A DNA stretch of 64,000 bases from Microcoleus vaginatus WJT46-NPBG5 (GTDB lineage Bacteria > Cyanobacteriota > Cyanobacteriia > Cyanobacteriales > Oscillatoriaceae): the NCBI GenBank assembly GCA_019359355.1, contig JAHHHM010000003.1:124001-188000 (forward strand), in the 5' to 3' direction. A program made the translations under genes and the position numbers. Below the pieces are notes generated by a model. That model made no database searches. It was not told where the DNA came from and was given only the letters and a program-made list of their open reading frames with translations. Each line of letters starts with the position of its first letter. The stretch's first letter is position 1. Shown piece after piece: positions 9,150-18,444 of the stretch.

Positions 9150-9258
9150 GGGAGCATCCCATTTTTGTAAATGTGTAGTGCCGGCATCTTGCCGACTACT
9201 CATTTCAGGGATCAAGATGATCTCACTGCTCATATTTTTACAAAAGTGAGAGGCACCC
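9150..9258. mobile_element. 109-bp MITE-like element with 8-bp target site duplication
   Basis: The ends form 22-bp inverted repeats matching at 18 positions (left end GGGAGCATCCCA..., right end on the other strand GGGTGCCTCTCA..., both continuing TTTTGTAAA). The identical octamer CATTTCGA flanks the element at 9142-9149 and 9259-9266, as expected for an 8-bp target duplication. The interior has a hairpin (GTAGT...ACTAC around 9175-9200) and no coding frame. Eight-bp duplications occur with ISL3-type and some other transposases; the parent element is not in this window. Confidence 0.75.
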
Positions 9259-9305
9259 CATTTCGAGAGTCGGCAGAAGCGGAGAAGTAGCCGAACTATC
9301 GGTAA

Positions 9306-9344
9306 CAAAAAGCCTCTGTGATACTAATCTCAGGAGCTTTTTAT
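9306..9344. terminator. bidirectional intrinsic terminator
   Basis: An A-run plus GCCTCTG on the left can pair with CTCAGGAGC plus a T-run on the right, giving a hairpin with U-tracts in both directions. It lies between the plus-strand DUF pair and the end of the minus-strand hmpF gene, where convergent transcripts must stop. Confidence 0.6.
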
Positions 9345-9489
9345 TTGTATGATATTAAATCCTTTTTGGCATCAGTTAAACTCAGACCATCTGGCAAGGT
9401 AAAACAAAAAGTGCCGGCGCAACTTTGACAAATTGCCGGCAACAGAATCGGACTAACGCGATTTTAGAAATTAAATTTTTCATACCCAA

Positions 9490-11244
9490 TCAAGACACCG
9501 CAAACTGAGGAGAAGAATCACTCATCAGACTCATAAACACCTGCCTCATTTGCGCGATCGCTTGCAATTGGTGATCTCCGGTTTCCTGAACTTGATTCAG
9601 AACACCGGCAGCCTCCTCTAAATTCTGACGCAACTCATTGAGCCGGTCTTGAAGCGGCTGCAACATCTCTTGATAAACATTCACCTTACCCCAAAGTTCA
9701 GCCAGCGCCGCCCGTTGCTCTTGCAAATGCTCTTCTAGCTGCTTCAGCTCATGGTGCTTCGCCTCCTGCTCACCGGCTTGCTGATGAATCATCCCCTCCG
9801 CCTGCTGAATGCTCAATCGCATCTGCTCAATTTCCCGTTCCAGCTTTTGCAACTCCTCACCCATCTGTTGCCGCTGTATCTCCACGCTAGCCAAAATTGG
9901 CCCTAGCTCTAGCTTATTATCTGATCCCTGATTGGCTGACTTCCCAAGACGCCGCCACAGTACCGCTTGGTGCTGCGCTAAAATCTCTTCTCTTTCCCTA
10001 AGATTGCGGCGCTGCCCCACCAGCGTTTCATTGAGCATCTGGTAGCGATCCTGCTCGTCTGCCAATTCTTCCTGCAAACTCATCCGCTCATACTCGCTTG
10101 CGGTGTTGAGTTTCGCTTGCACCTCTTCCAGCGCCTGACGCTGCATCCCCAGTTCTTCTTCCTGATCATTAACAAAGCGAAACACCTTTTCTAAATCCTG
10201 CTGAAGCTGCTGGAAAAGCCCCTGCAGTTCCTCCACCGGCATTCTCTCCAGTGCCTCAACATCGACCTTTTCGCTACTAATACTGACCTTATCTGAAGTA
10301 TCTGCTAGCTGGTAAACTTGCTGGTGCAACTCATCTTGAATTTGCAGCTTCAGCGCCAGCGCTTCCCCATATTCCTGCTTCAGTTTCAAGGTATTTTGCT
10401 GCACCTTCAACTCAGCACGAACCATATCCAGAGAGGCATGGGCTTGCTGCCAGTCTTGAGTTCGGGTTTGCCAATCTTGAGCTATCCGATCCACCTCGCC
10501 TTGTAGATGCTCAGCAGATCCGCGTTGCTGCTCTAACTGCTGCCGGTGGTAATCTAAAACCGACTGCTGGGCAGTCGCTCGCTCAAACGCTAAATTTAAC
10601 TGTTGCCGCACCGAGTCAGTTGGTGCGATCGTTCCAGAGAGCCGATCTAACAACTCCTGAAGTGTGCGTGCTTGTTCATCATCAATCGCCTTTCCAGAAG
10701 TCGCCTGTTCCTGTACACGCTGCATCTCACCGCGCAAATGCTGCCAAGAACTTTCCAGTTCCTGCCGATTCCGCTCAAGTTCCTCTTGCAGCCGGCTTGC
10801 TTCCTCCCGCGCCCCACTGATTTCCTGTCGCTGTGCCTCTAAGCGCTCAAATTCACCTTGCATTTGCCCGATTTCTTCTTCACGGGCTTGTAATTCCATT
10901 TCCCGCCGGTTGAGTTCCTGACTTTGGTAAGTCAAAGACTGCTTCCACTGCTCAATTTCTTCTTCCTGCGTCTTGAATTTGTCCTGCAAGCGCGAGAAGT
11001 TTTGCAAAATGCTCACTAACTGACGAGACGCTTCTTGAGGGGGGCGCTGCATCTGTTTGTTGGCATTAAGTTCCACTAGCACCAACGCGCCGGCGTTAAA
11101 TTTACTCACATCGTCAAATGGAATAACGTCCTCACCCGGCACCGCATTCCAACTCTGCTCACCCCGCTGACAAGCCAGCAGTTTGAGTTGCGCCTTACTG
11201 CCCATTAACGCCTTCTGTATTTGTACTTCTGCTAGATACAGCAC
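9490..11244 (-). CDS. hmpF: pilus motility taxis protein HmpF
   Basis: The 584-residue protein begins MLYLAEVQIQKALMGSKAQL and continues LLACQRGEQSWNAVPGEDVI, then VELNANKQMQ, the conserved N-terminal domain of HmpF. From about residue 85 it is almost entirely Gln/Glu-rich coiled coil. In Nostoc punctiforme HmpF localises dynamically to the cell poles and is needed for type IV pilus activity and for directed movement of hormogonia. The start is GTG at 11244 with an upstream GAGGGC. As in Nostoc, it is transcribed away from the hmpABCDE genes across a long shared upstream region, so the assignment rests on both sequence and context. Confidence 0.92.
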   Translation of the reverse strand: MLYLAEVQIQKALMGSKAQLKLLACQRGEQSWNAVPGEDVIPFDDVSKFNAGALVLVELNANKQMQRPPQEASRQLVSILQNFSRLQDKFKTQEEEIEQWKQSLTYQSQELNRREMELQAREEEIGQMQGEFERLEAQRQEISGAREEASRLQEELERNRQELESSWQHLRGEMQRVQEQATSGKAIDDEQARTLQELLDRLSGTIAPTDSVRQQLNLAFERATAQQSVLDYHRQQLEQQRGSAEHLQGEVDRIAQDWQTRTQDWQQAHASLDMVRAELKVQQNTLKLKQEYGEALALKLQIQDELHQQVYQLADTSDKVSISSEKVDVEALERMPVEELQGLFQQLQQDLEKVFRFVNDQEEELGMQRQALEEVQAKLNTASEYERMSLQEELADEQDRYQMLNETLVGQRRNLREREEILAQHQAVLWRRLGKSANQGSDNKLELGPILASVEIQRQQMGEELQKLEREIEQMRLSIQQAEGMIHQQAGEQEAKHHELKQLEEHLQEQRAALAELWGKVNVYQEMLQPLQDRLNELRQNLEEAAGVLNQVQETGDHQLQAIAQMRQVFMSLMSDSSPQFAVS

Positions 11245-12016
11245 GCCGATTGCCCTCTTGAATATAAATGTATGACCGACTTTTGACTAAATTTTCCCCT
11301 GACGATTTAGTTCATCTCATTAAACTCAGTTGACGAGGACAACGCCATCTCACAAGCTAGCATCCCAAGGTGCCAATCCTGAGCTGAGCGCCGTCAACCG
11401 ACTGTTCAACTCGACCGCTGTGATGCAGCTATCCAGAAGGAAGGGGAATTAACATAGCAGACTTGCCTTTGGAATCCAGTCTAGGACACGAGAAACATGA
11501 CTCATGCAGATCAAAATTTTAACTCAGGGAAATGTAAGGAATATTTACACTTGATTCATACAAAAGGGCGAGACAAAGCAAATGATGAGCAGCCGTGGTC
11601 TGTCTTAAATTAGACTAAAAGTTGAAACTTTTAGTCCTCAAACTCTTTAGCCTCGACTGAGGCAGGCGTGCGAGTCTCGCTGAACCTGACTAACTGCGAC
11701 CCCAAGCGCGTTTCAGCTTGTCGGTCGTAACTCCTCTCTGGCCGACATTCTTTATTGTACCAGCCTCGCCGTTACGGTTAGCGGGGTGCCAGGGGTGCTC
11801 TTTCGAGCCAGCAATGTTTTAGCAAACAGCCATCATTGCTAGGCTCAAAGCTTGGAAATCTAGTATAAGCCCAGTTCGTTGCTGATTTCGCCGTCCGCTT
11901 GCTGGCAAGATTTCCCGGATAGGCATTAATGTGGGAATCTAAAAGACAGCCGGCTCGACCGATTATTGACAAATTCCAACGTATTTAAACGGTTTAAAGG
12001 AGAGCCTTTTAAGGGC
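11245..12016. other. long divergent regulatory region between hmpF and hmpA
   Basis: About 770 bp without a convincing gene separate the two divergent hmp transcripts. The region contains a 24-bp palindrome (11613-11636), a second small hairpin GCCTCGACTGAGGC (11650-11663) and several GC-rich stretches. Hormogonium genes are controlled by a cascade of sigma factors in Nostoc, so promoters for both directions are expected here, but I could not place them. Confidence 0.6.
11613..11636. promoter_or_regulatory. 24-bp palindrome in the hmp divergent promoter region
   Basis: GACTAAAAGTT is followed after GA by its exact reverse complement AACTTTTAGTC, an 11-bp stem with a two-base centre. The centre is too tight for a good RNA hairpin, so a dimeric DNA-binding protein site is the more natural reading. 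It lies about 370 bp upstream of hmpF and 380 bp upstream of hmpA. Confidence 0.55.
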
Positions 12017-13312
12017 ATGCAGGGAAATTTGACTGAAATCGATATCCGCAGCATCTTACAACTCATTGAGTTGGGGCAACGAACCGGCGAATTATTTGTA
12101 GAAGCTTACAGTAGTTCACCGGGCGGCATTGCCGTTGCCCAGCGCGATCCCCACAGAAACCGAGATTTTAGGGAGCAATCCTGGTTTGTCTTTTTCTTTA
12201 ACGGTCAAATTATTTATGCCGGCGCGGATAGCTACAGCAATTTATCCCGCCTCCGCGACTATCTACGACGCTACAAGGTAGACACCGCTCTTGATCACCT
12301 CAAAGTTCCCTCCATTGCCTCCATCAACGCACCGGAATATGGCTACCTCTGGGCGCTCTTAGAAAACCGCGTTCTGACTCCTGCCCAAGGGCGCAGCATT
12401 ATTCAAAGCATGGTACATGAAACTTTGTTTGACCTGCTGAGCCTACATCACGGTTCCTTTATATTTGAGATGGGTCCTGCTCTGGCACCGCAACTCACAA
12501 CCTTAGAAATTGGCTCTTTGGTGACAAAGATTATGAAGCGAGTGCAAGAGTGGAAGCAGTTTCACCCCCACATTCAATCGCCCAACCAATGCCCGATCAT
12601 TTCAGATGCCGAAAAGCTTTCTCAAGCGCTGCCAGAACACACCTTTAACACGCTCAATCGGTGGGCAGATGGCCAAACAACCATTCGCCAACTTGCTCGC
12701 TATTTAAATCGAGATGTTTTAACCGTGGCGCGTGCCATCTATCCTTATATACAACAAGGGTTGGTGCAGCTCTCTTATCCCGCCTCAGAAGTAAATGGTG
12801 CCTTTAAGTGGGACTGGCAAGCGAGCCAGCCGGCCAAAGTCCCCCGCATTGTTTGCATTGATGACGAAGTTGCCGTTCGCAAGTCAGTGGAGTACATCCT
12901 GAGCCAGCGCGGTTACGAAGCCACCGGCATCAGCAATCCCCTCAAAGCACTCAGTCTAGTCTTTCAGCTCAAACCTGACTTGATTTTGTGCGATATCACC
13001 ATGCCAGAACTTGATGGCTACGAAATTTCTGCCATGCTCCGCCGCTCCACCGCCTTCCGCCAAACCCCTATCGTCATGCTCACCGGCTTAGACGGATTTA
13101 TCGACCGAGTCAAAGCGCGGATGGTTGGCGCAACAGATTACCTTAGCAAACCCTTTGGGGAAAGTGAGCTATTGACATTAGTCGAAAAATATGTAGGACT
13201 CGGCTATCCAGAGCATCCCGAACCTGAAAGATTACTTCAAGAAGTGCTCAAAGCAGAACTCGACCTTGATGCGCCCGAATCCTTTTCGACTCCCTCAGCA
13301 CCGTTAAGTTAA
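12017..13312 (+). CDS. hmpA: PatA-type response regulator HmpA
   Basis: The protein (431 residues from ATG 12017) has an N-terminal PATAN/DUF4388 domain (MQGNLTEIDIRSILQLIELG) and a middle helical region. A C-terminal receiver domain follows, with acidic pocket IDDE (281-284), phospho-acceptor Asp326 in CDITMPELDG and Lys378 in LSKPF. PatA-like regulators act as outputs of pilus taxis systems in cyanobacteria. AGGAG lies about 14 bases before this ATG; an in-frame TTG at 11966 would add 17 residues but lacks a binding site. It is the first gene of the hmp cluster, diverging from hmpF. Confidence 0.9.
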   Translation: MQGNLTEIDIRSILQLIELGQRTGELFVEAYSSSPGGIAVAQRDPHRNRDFREQSWFVFFFNGQIIYAGADSYSNLSRLRDYLRRYKVDTALDHLKVPSIASINAPEYGYLWALLENRVLTPAQGRSIIQSMVHETLFDLLSLHHGSFIFEMGPALAPQLTTLEIGSLVTKIMKRVQEWKQFHPHIQSPNQCPIISDAEKLSQALPEHTFNTLNRWADGQTTIRQLARYLNRDVLTVARAIYPYIQQGLVQLSYPASEVNGAFKWDWQASQPAKVPRIVCIDDEVAVRKSVEYILSQRGYEATGISNPLKALSLVFQLKPDLILCDITMPELDGYEISAMLRRSTAFRQTPIVMLTGLDGFIDRVKARMVGATDYLSKPFGESELLTLVEKYVGLGYPEHPEPERLLQEVLKAELDLDAPESFSTPSAPLS

Positions 13313-13761
13313 AGCCGGCAGCAATAAAAGCCATTTTATTCTGTAAACTATCCTTAGCCTCAGACAAACGTATCAAAGTTGCCCTAGCATTCCTGTATTG
13401 TCTTAGGGAATCTTTAGACGCGATTGCCTTCAAGAGCATCGCTCCAGTTATCTCTAGCACTTCGAGCTGTTTTACAGTGCCGGACGCGGTCAAAAACCGT
13501 GCTGGGGTGAAACTGAGAGTGAGCAAAACCCTTGGGAACTCGCCCCAGATTACTTCTTTAGAGAAGGTGTAAATATAATATTATAGTATCCATTTCTCCA
13601 GTGGCGATGTCTAAAACTGCCCAACTCAGACGTCTCTAGCACCGATGAGTCGCGGTTTATACCTCTTTTGCCTCCACCAATCAGGCTTCAAACAAGGAGA
13701 ATAAAGGCATAGAGGGGATCTTTCCCGTTAATATTATGAGCCAGCAACCAGGTAGGAAGTT
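13313..13761. other. intergenic region between hmpA and hmpB
   Basis: 449 bp with no credible coding frame. The length suggests that hmpB has a promoter of its own or that the leader is regulatory. AGGTAGGAAG just before 13762 is the hmpB ribosome binding site. Confidence 0.45.
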
Positions 13762-14127
13762 ATGAGTACAGTTCTAGTTGTGGAAGACAGCGTTACGCAA
13801 CGGGAGATGATCTCAAACCTCCTGAAAGGGAGTGGATTGACCGTTAACGTAGCCAGTGATGGCGTAGAAGCCTTAGAGCGAATACAAGATAATTGCCCAG
13901 ATTTAGTCGTACTGGATATTGTCATGCCTCGGATGAATGGCTACGAAGTTTGTCGCCGGCTTAAAGCCGATCCGAAAACCCAAAACGTGCCGGTGGTCAT
14001 GTGCTCTTCAAAAGGAGAAGAATTTGATCGCTATTGGGGAATGAAACAAGGAGCAGATGCCTACATCGCCAAACCCTTCCAACCCACAGAATTGGTAGGA
14101 ACTGTCAAGCAATTGTTAAGAGGCTAG
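13762..14127 (+). CDS. hmpB: CheY-like response regulator HmpB
   Basis: A 121-residue single receiver domain. The acidic pocket is VEDS (Glu8, Asp9), the phospho-acceptor Asp52 in VVLDIVMPRMNG, and the conserved Lys104 in IAKPF. No output domain, so it works as a diffusible phosphate carrier or sink for the HmpE kinase, analogous to PilH/CheY in twitching systems. ATG at 13762. It is followed by the CheW gene after 93 bp. Confidence 0.93.
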   Translation: MSTVLVVEDSVTQREMISNLLKGSGLTVNVASDGVEALERIQDNCPDLVVLDIVMPRMNGYEVCRRLKADPKTQNVPVVMCSSKGEEFDRYWGMKQGADAYIAKPFQPTELVGTVKQLLRG

Positions 14128-14220
14128 CAGTAGGGTTAGAAAACAAAAACGTCTTCCCCTAGCCACTAACCCCTAAAATCACAACAGGATGCAGCCAGCA
14201 ATCAAAAGGTAAAGAGACAA

Positions 14221-14751
14221 ATGGTGGGGAATCCGGATTTTTTACCCGGCATCGGGCCAGATCAAGCGCCAGAATTTCAGGAACTAGACAGTCCTGAAGG
14301 TGAATTGCACCTGCGGTTTTTCGTTCCTGCCGGCACCGAATTTGCCTTGCCGGCTAAAGGCATCCGCGAAGTCATTTCCCCTTCACCCGACCGAATCACT
14401 CCCGTTCCCAATGTATCTTCCTTACTTTTAGGAACACTGAACGTGCGGGGCAGAGTTATCTGGGTAGCCGATCTCGGTCAGTTTTTAGGAGATGCTACAC
14501 CCTTAAATACTGATCGACCTGAACTGCCGGTGATTGCGGTAGAAGACCAAGACACTATACTAGGGTTAGCTGTTGACCGGATCGTGGGAATGGAATGGCT
14601 GGATGTGGCTCAGTTGCAGCGGAGAACAAACGCACCCGATAGTATGGAGCCATTTCTGGATGGTGAGTGGGTGTTGAACGCGGAAGGGGATCAGTTTCTC
14701 CGACTGCTAGATCAGGTCAAAATTCTTCGATCAGCCCGGTGGGCAGCATAA
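14221..14751 (+). CDS. hmpC: CheW-like coupling protein HmpC
   Basis: A 176-residue CheW domain protein that couples the receptor (HmpD) to the kinase (HmpE). Features include GTEFALPAKGIREVISPSPD, the turn LLLGTLNVRGRVIWVADLGQ typical of CheW/PilI, and LGLAVDRIVGM. ATG at 14221 follows GGTAAAGAG. The 57-bp AT-rich gap to hmpD includes a repeated TAAAATC word. Membership is clear from the fold and the gene order. Confidence 0.93.
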   Translation: MVGNPDFLPGIGPDQAPEFQELDSPEGELHLRFFVPAGTEFALPAKGIREVISPSPDRITPVPNVSSLLLGTLNVRGRVIWVADLGQFLGDATPLNTDRPELPVIAVEDQDTILGLAVDRIVGMEWLDVAQLQRRTNAPDSMEPFLDGEWVLNAEGDQFLRLLDQVKILRSARWAA

Positions 14752-14826
14752 AGAATTTTAGATTTTAGATTTGAGCAAAACATAAAATCTAAAATCAAAA
14801 CTCCAAAATTGGGCAGGGGGAGACCA

Positions 14827-17800
14827 ATGGCATCAAGTACGGACTACGCGCAGGATTACGAACGGGCACAAGCAGCCTATATGCAGGGCAATTATGACGA
14901 AGCCGCTGCAATTCTAGAACGATTAAGTCAGGAGCGTCCTGACGACTTCAGTGTGCGTCTGCTACGGGGCAACATCTACTGCTATGTGCTGCATCAGTAT
15001 GAAATTGCTCAGCAAGAATATGAATGGGTTCTGCGTCTGACGTCCGAGCCAGAGTTCGTGGAATTAGCCCAAAATGGTCTGGCTGATGCTCATCAATTTA
15101 GCAACGCTGGCGGTGAAGCCGGCATGGAAGCTCCTCCAGACGAAGACCTCTACGCTAATGGGCAGCAATATTTAGTCGATGACTCTGGCGCATTAGAAGA
15201 GTCTAACGCTCAGGCATGGCAAGATATCGAAGAACTGTCTCAAGATAATAATTTCGACCTAGCCGACTTAGACCTCAATGGTCTCAATGATTTGGCTGAA
15301 GAGCCGGCAATTGCTCACGAAAATGCGAATCCGTTTGGGAACTCAACAGAGGCTGCTTATTCGCCGCAACAGCCACAGTCCCACGATTCAGACTCAGGAA
15401 TTGGCGATCCGTTTGTCATCGATCCTAGTTTGCTGGGTGACTACCAGGAATCAAGCTGGAACGACCAAGATTTAGGGTCCGATCTGCCTGATTTTTTAAG
15501 CCCAGATGAAATGCCGGATCTAGAAGTCAGGGAAGACGCTGACGATCAAGCACTGGCTTCCCCCTTCGGAAACACTGGCAGTGAAGAAGCATTTGGCACC
15601 CCTTTTGGGGAGAGTGCCAGCAATCATGAACTGTTTGCATCCCCCTTTGGCAATACTGACAGTGAAGAAGCATTTGCCGCCCCCTTTGGCAATACTGACA
15701 GTGAAGAAGCATTTGTCACCCCCTTTGGCAATACTGACAGTGAAGAAGCATTTGCCGCCCCCTTTGGCAATACTGACAGTGAAGAAGCATTTGCCACCCC
15801 TTTTGGGGACACAGATGACTTCGACGCAGCCGGCCTGTCCGCGCAGTTGGATGCCTTTGAAGAAGCCTTAGATCCCCTCGATTGGCAGCTTAGCAACAAA
15901 GCCGATGCTCAAACCAACGGCTTTGCGGATGAGAACGAGTATAGCGAAGACGTTACAGAAGCATTCAGTAATCAGAACAAAAACGTCTCAGCAAATCGGT
16001 TCACCGGCAACGATCCAGACGCAGAAGATGCCACCCTACTAATGAGAGGCGAAGCATTAGAGGCAGCAGCCGACGACTACCGATTTGACGACTCAAGCTT
16101 CGATGAGCCAGACACCGGCACCTACGCAAGTAATCATAGTTACCCAAGGAGCCAGCAGAACTTTACCCGATCCGACAGATCCGAAAAGAACGGCTATAAC
16201 TCCCAAGGCAGTTATGAGTTTGACGCCTTTGACGATGATGTGTTTGCTCAAGATGCCGGATTCGGTGTTCAAGATTTCAACAGCCCGCCGGCATCCGCCT
16301 CAGGGGGGCTGAACCAGCACGCCGGCATTGACTACTTAGATGAATTTGATGAGTTTGATGATATCGGCAGCGAGATTCCAGACTTTGACCTGTCGGAAGA
16401 TTCCACCGGGGCCACCAGCCCTTCAGGGGGTTATGGGTTTGGGCCATCTACCAGCAATTCGAGCCGGCTGGGCAGAAACTCAGGCTTTAGCAGCGATTTA
16501 ACCGATGGCTCGCTGATCCGCGACGATGAAATTTTCAGCATTGCCGGCACCAGTGAACCCGTACCTACCTTTGCCCATGCCGATGCCGGCGCTGTCGAGC
16601 CAACCGTCACCCAAGAGCAAGGCTGGCTGGCCCCGTTTGAAAATGCCCCGCTGGCCACTAAACAGATGTGGACGGCCTTAATTACCGGCGCTGTGGCTGC
16701 CATTGCCGCTGCCGCCGTCAGCTACACAACCGCCATCTATCCCATCCCCCAACTAAAAAATGCCGCAATGGCAGCCGGGGCCGGACTTGCCGGCGGTTTG
16801 ACTGCACTTGGATTTGGCCAGCTCACTACCCGCCAAATCAAACGAGCCACCGACGAGCTGCAAGCTCAATTTGAGGCCGTATCTCAAGGCAATCTCAGCG
16901 CCCGTGCCACCGTCTACGCAGAAGATGAATTTGGCCAGATGGCGACCAAATTCAACCACATGGCCCGCGTGATCTTCACCACCACCTCTGAAGCCCAGCG
17001 TAAAGCTGAAGAACAAGAGCAAGCCAAGGAAGACTTACAGCGCCAGGTCATTCGCCTGCTGGACGACGTAGAAGGGGCAGCGCGGGGCGACTTAACCGTA
17101 CAGGCAGAAGTCACCGCAGACGTGTTGGGAGCCGTTGCCGACTCGTTTAACCTGACCATTCAAAACCTGCGGGAAATTGTGCTCCAGGTGAAACTGGCGG
17201 CGCGACAAGTAACAAAAGGATCTGCAGATAGTGAAACGTTCGCTCGCAGTTTGTCCTCAGACGCCTTGCGACAAGCGGAAGAATTAGCAGCAACCCTCAA
17301 CTCTGTGCAAGTGATGACCGACGCCATTCAACGGGTGGCCGAAAGTGCGCGAGAAGCTGAGGAAGTGGCCCGAACCGCTTCAACCACCGCGCTTAAAGGT
17401 GGGGAAGCCGTAGAACAAACGGTGGCGGGGATTCTGGAAATTCGAGAGACAGTAGCAGAGACAACCCGAAAAGTCAAGCGATTGGCAGAATCGTCTCAAG
17501 AAATTTCCAAGATTGTGGCGCTGATTTCTACGATTGCCTCCCGCACGAACTTGCTAGCACTAAACGCCAGTATTGAAGCAGCGCGAGCCGGTGAGGCCGG
17601 CAGAGGGTTCGCCATCGTTGCCGATGAAGTGCGGCAGTTGGCAGATCGTTCGGCAAAAGCGCTCAAGGAAATCGAGCAAATTGTGATGCAGATCCAGAGC
17701 GAAACTGGCTCGGTGATGACTGCAATGGAAGAAGGCACTCAGCAGGTGATTGAAGGCACCCGGCTGGCAGAACAAGCCAAACGGGCGCTGGAAGATATCA

Positions 17801-18033
17801 TCCAAATCTCAAATCGTATCGACGTGCTGGTGCGCTCGATTACTGCCGATACGGTGGAGCAAACAGAAACTTCAAGAGCAGTGGCCCAAGTGATGCAAGA
17901 TGTCGAGCTGACAGCCCAGGAAACTTCGCAAGAAGCCCAGCGGGTGTCCGGAGCGCTGCAAAACCTGGTGGGTGTGGCGCGTGACCTTCTGACGTCTGTG
18001 GAGCGCTTCCGTGTTGATCCCACAGAGCGCTGA
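14827..18033 (+). CDS. hmpD: methyl-accepting chemotaxis protein HmpD (PilJ-like)
   Basis: 1068 residues from ATG 14827 (with GGGGGAG upstream; an upstream in-frame TTG lacks support). Order: N-terminal TPR-like part (about 5-95, YMQGNYDEAAAILERLSQER), a long acidic low-complexity region (about 100-600) with a 13-residue tandem repeat, two hydrophobic segments (about 614-636 and 643-665), two HAMP-like domains (to about 800), and the MCP signalling helices with hairpin tip EAARAGEAGRGFAIVADEVR near 920. No periplasmic sensor is present, since the two membrane segments are almost adjacent, so it probably senses internal or membrane-linked cues. It is the receptor that drives HmpE. Confidence 0.92.
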   Translation: MASSTDYAQDYERAQAAYMQGNYDEAAAILERLSQERPDDFSVRLLRGNIYCYVLHQYEIAQQEYEWVLRLTSEPEFVELAQNGLADAHQFSNAGGEAGMEAPPDEDLYANGQQYLVDDSGALEESNAQAWQDIEELSQDNNFDLADLDLNGLNDLAEEPAIAHENANPFGNSTEAAYSPQQPQSHDSDSGIGDPFVIDPSLLGDYQESSWNDQDLGSDLPDFLSPDEMPDLEVREDADDQALASPFGNTGSEEAFGTPFGESASNHELFASPFGNTDSEEAFAAPFGNTDSEEAFVTPFGNTDSEEAFAAPFGNTDSEEAFATPFGDTDDFDAAGLSAQLDAFEEALDPLDWQLSNKADAQTNGFADENEYSEDVTEAFSNQNKNVSANRFTGNDPDAEDATLLMRGEALEAAADDYRFDDSSFDEPDTGTYASNHSYPRSQQNFTRSDRSEKNGYNSQGSYEFDAFDDDVFAQDAGFGVQDFNSPPASASGGLNQHAGIDYLDEFDEFDDIGSEIPDFDLSEDSTGATSPSGGYGFGPSTSNSSRLGRNSGFSSDLTDGSLIRDDEIFSIAGTSEPVPTFAHADAGAVEPTVTQEQGWLAPFENAPLATKQMWTALITGAVAAIAAAAVSYTTAIYPIPQLKNAAMAAGAGLAGGLTALGFGQLTTRQIKRATDELQAQFEAVSQGNLSARATVYAEDEFGQMATKFNHMARVIFTTTSEAQRKAEEQEQAKEDLQRQVIRLLDDVEGAARGDLTVQAEVTADVLGAVADSFNLTIQNLREIVLQVKLAARQVTKGSADSETFARSLSSDALRQAEELAATLNSVQVMTDAIQRVAESAREAEEVARTASTTALKGGEAVEQTVAGILEIRETVAETTRKVKRLAESSQEISKIVALISTIASRTNLLALNASIEAARAGEAGRGFAIVADEVRQLADRSAKALKEIEQIVMQIQSETGSVMTAMEEGTQQVIEGTRLAEQAKRALEDIIQISNRIDVLVRSITADTVEQTETSRAVAQVMQDVELTAQETSQEAQRVSGALQNLVGVARDLLTSVERFRVDPTER
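15643..15798 (+). repeat. 39-bp minisatellite, four units, inside hmpD
   Basis: Four consecutive 39-bp units (starting 15643, 15682, 15721, 15760) encode PFGNTDSEEAFAA, PFGNTDSEEAFVT, PFGNTDSEEAFAA and PFGNTDSEEAFAT. Units differ only at the last few bases. Diverged copies lie on both sides (PFGNTGSEEAFGT before, PFGDTDD after). The near identity points to recent expansion in frame. Confidence 0.95.
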
Positions 18034-18444
18034 GGGCATGACACTGGCTATGGGAAACAGGCTTCATCAGCTTTCAGGGGTAGGCTTTTAATCGTTAAGC
18101 CACGGATGAGGAGAAGGGAAGAACCAGTGGAACTATCCGTGTTTCACAGACTGGCTTCGATGCTGCCGGCAGGCCAACCGCAACAACCTACCCTTGTAAG
18201 GGCTTCCAGAGAATAGCACCCGAATTTTCGGGAAAATTCTCTTATTTTCCGATTTTTGACAAAAAACAAGGGTTTGCCGGCTCGAAACACAGGAGGCACA
18301 AGCGCTGGTTCGATATGAAATATTGATAAGTTGGGTACATTTGTATGTAAATTCGTTAGATTTTAGAATTGAAGTGTCAAGTGTGAAGCCGCAAATCTCA
18401 CCCTTAACCCTTCCTCTTTCATCCTTCTGAAGTGGGACACTCCT
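18034..18444. other. intergenic region between hmpD and hmpE
   Basis: 411 bp with no credible gene. Short inverted words are present but no clear terminator follows hmpD, so read-through into hmpE is possible. No promoter was identified. Confidence 0.45.

Noticed and set aside
9117-9308. 63-codon frame across the MITE
   Set aside because: It is made of the inverted repeats and interior of the MITE and has no start signal.
15527-15899. Repetitive open frames and a possible CRISPR-like array
   Set aside because: The 39-bp units are directly adjacent with no spacers and encode in-frame repeats of HmpD, so this is a minisatellite.
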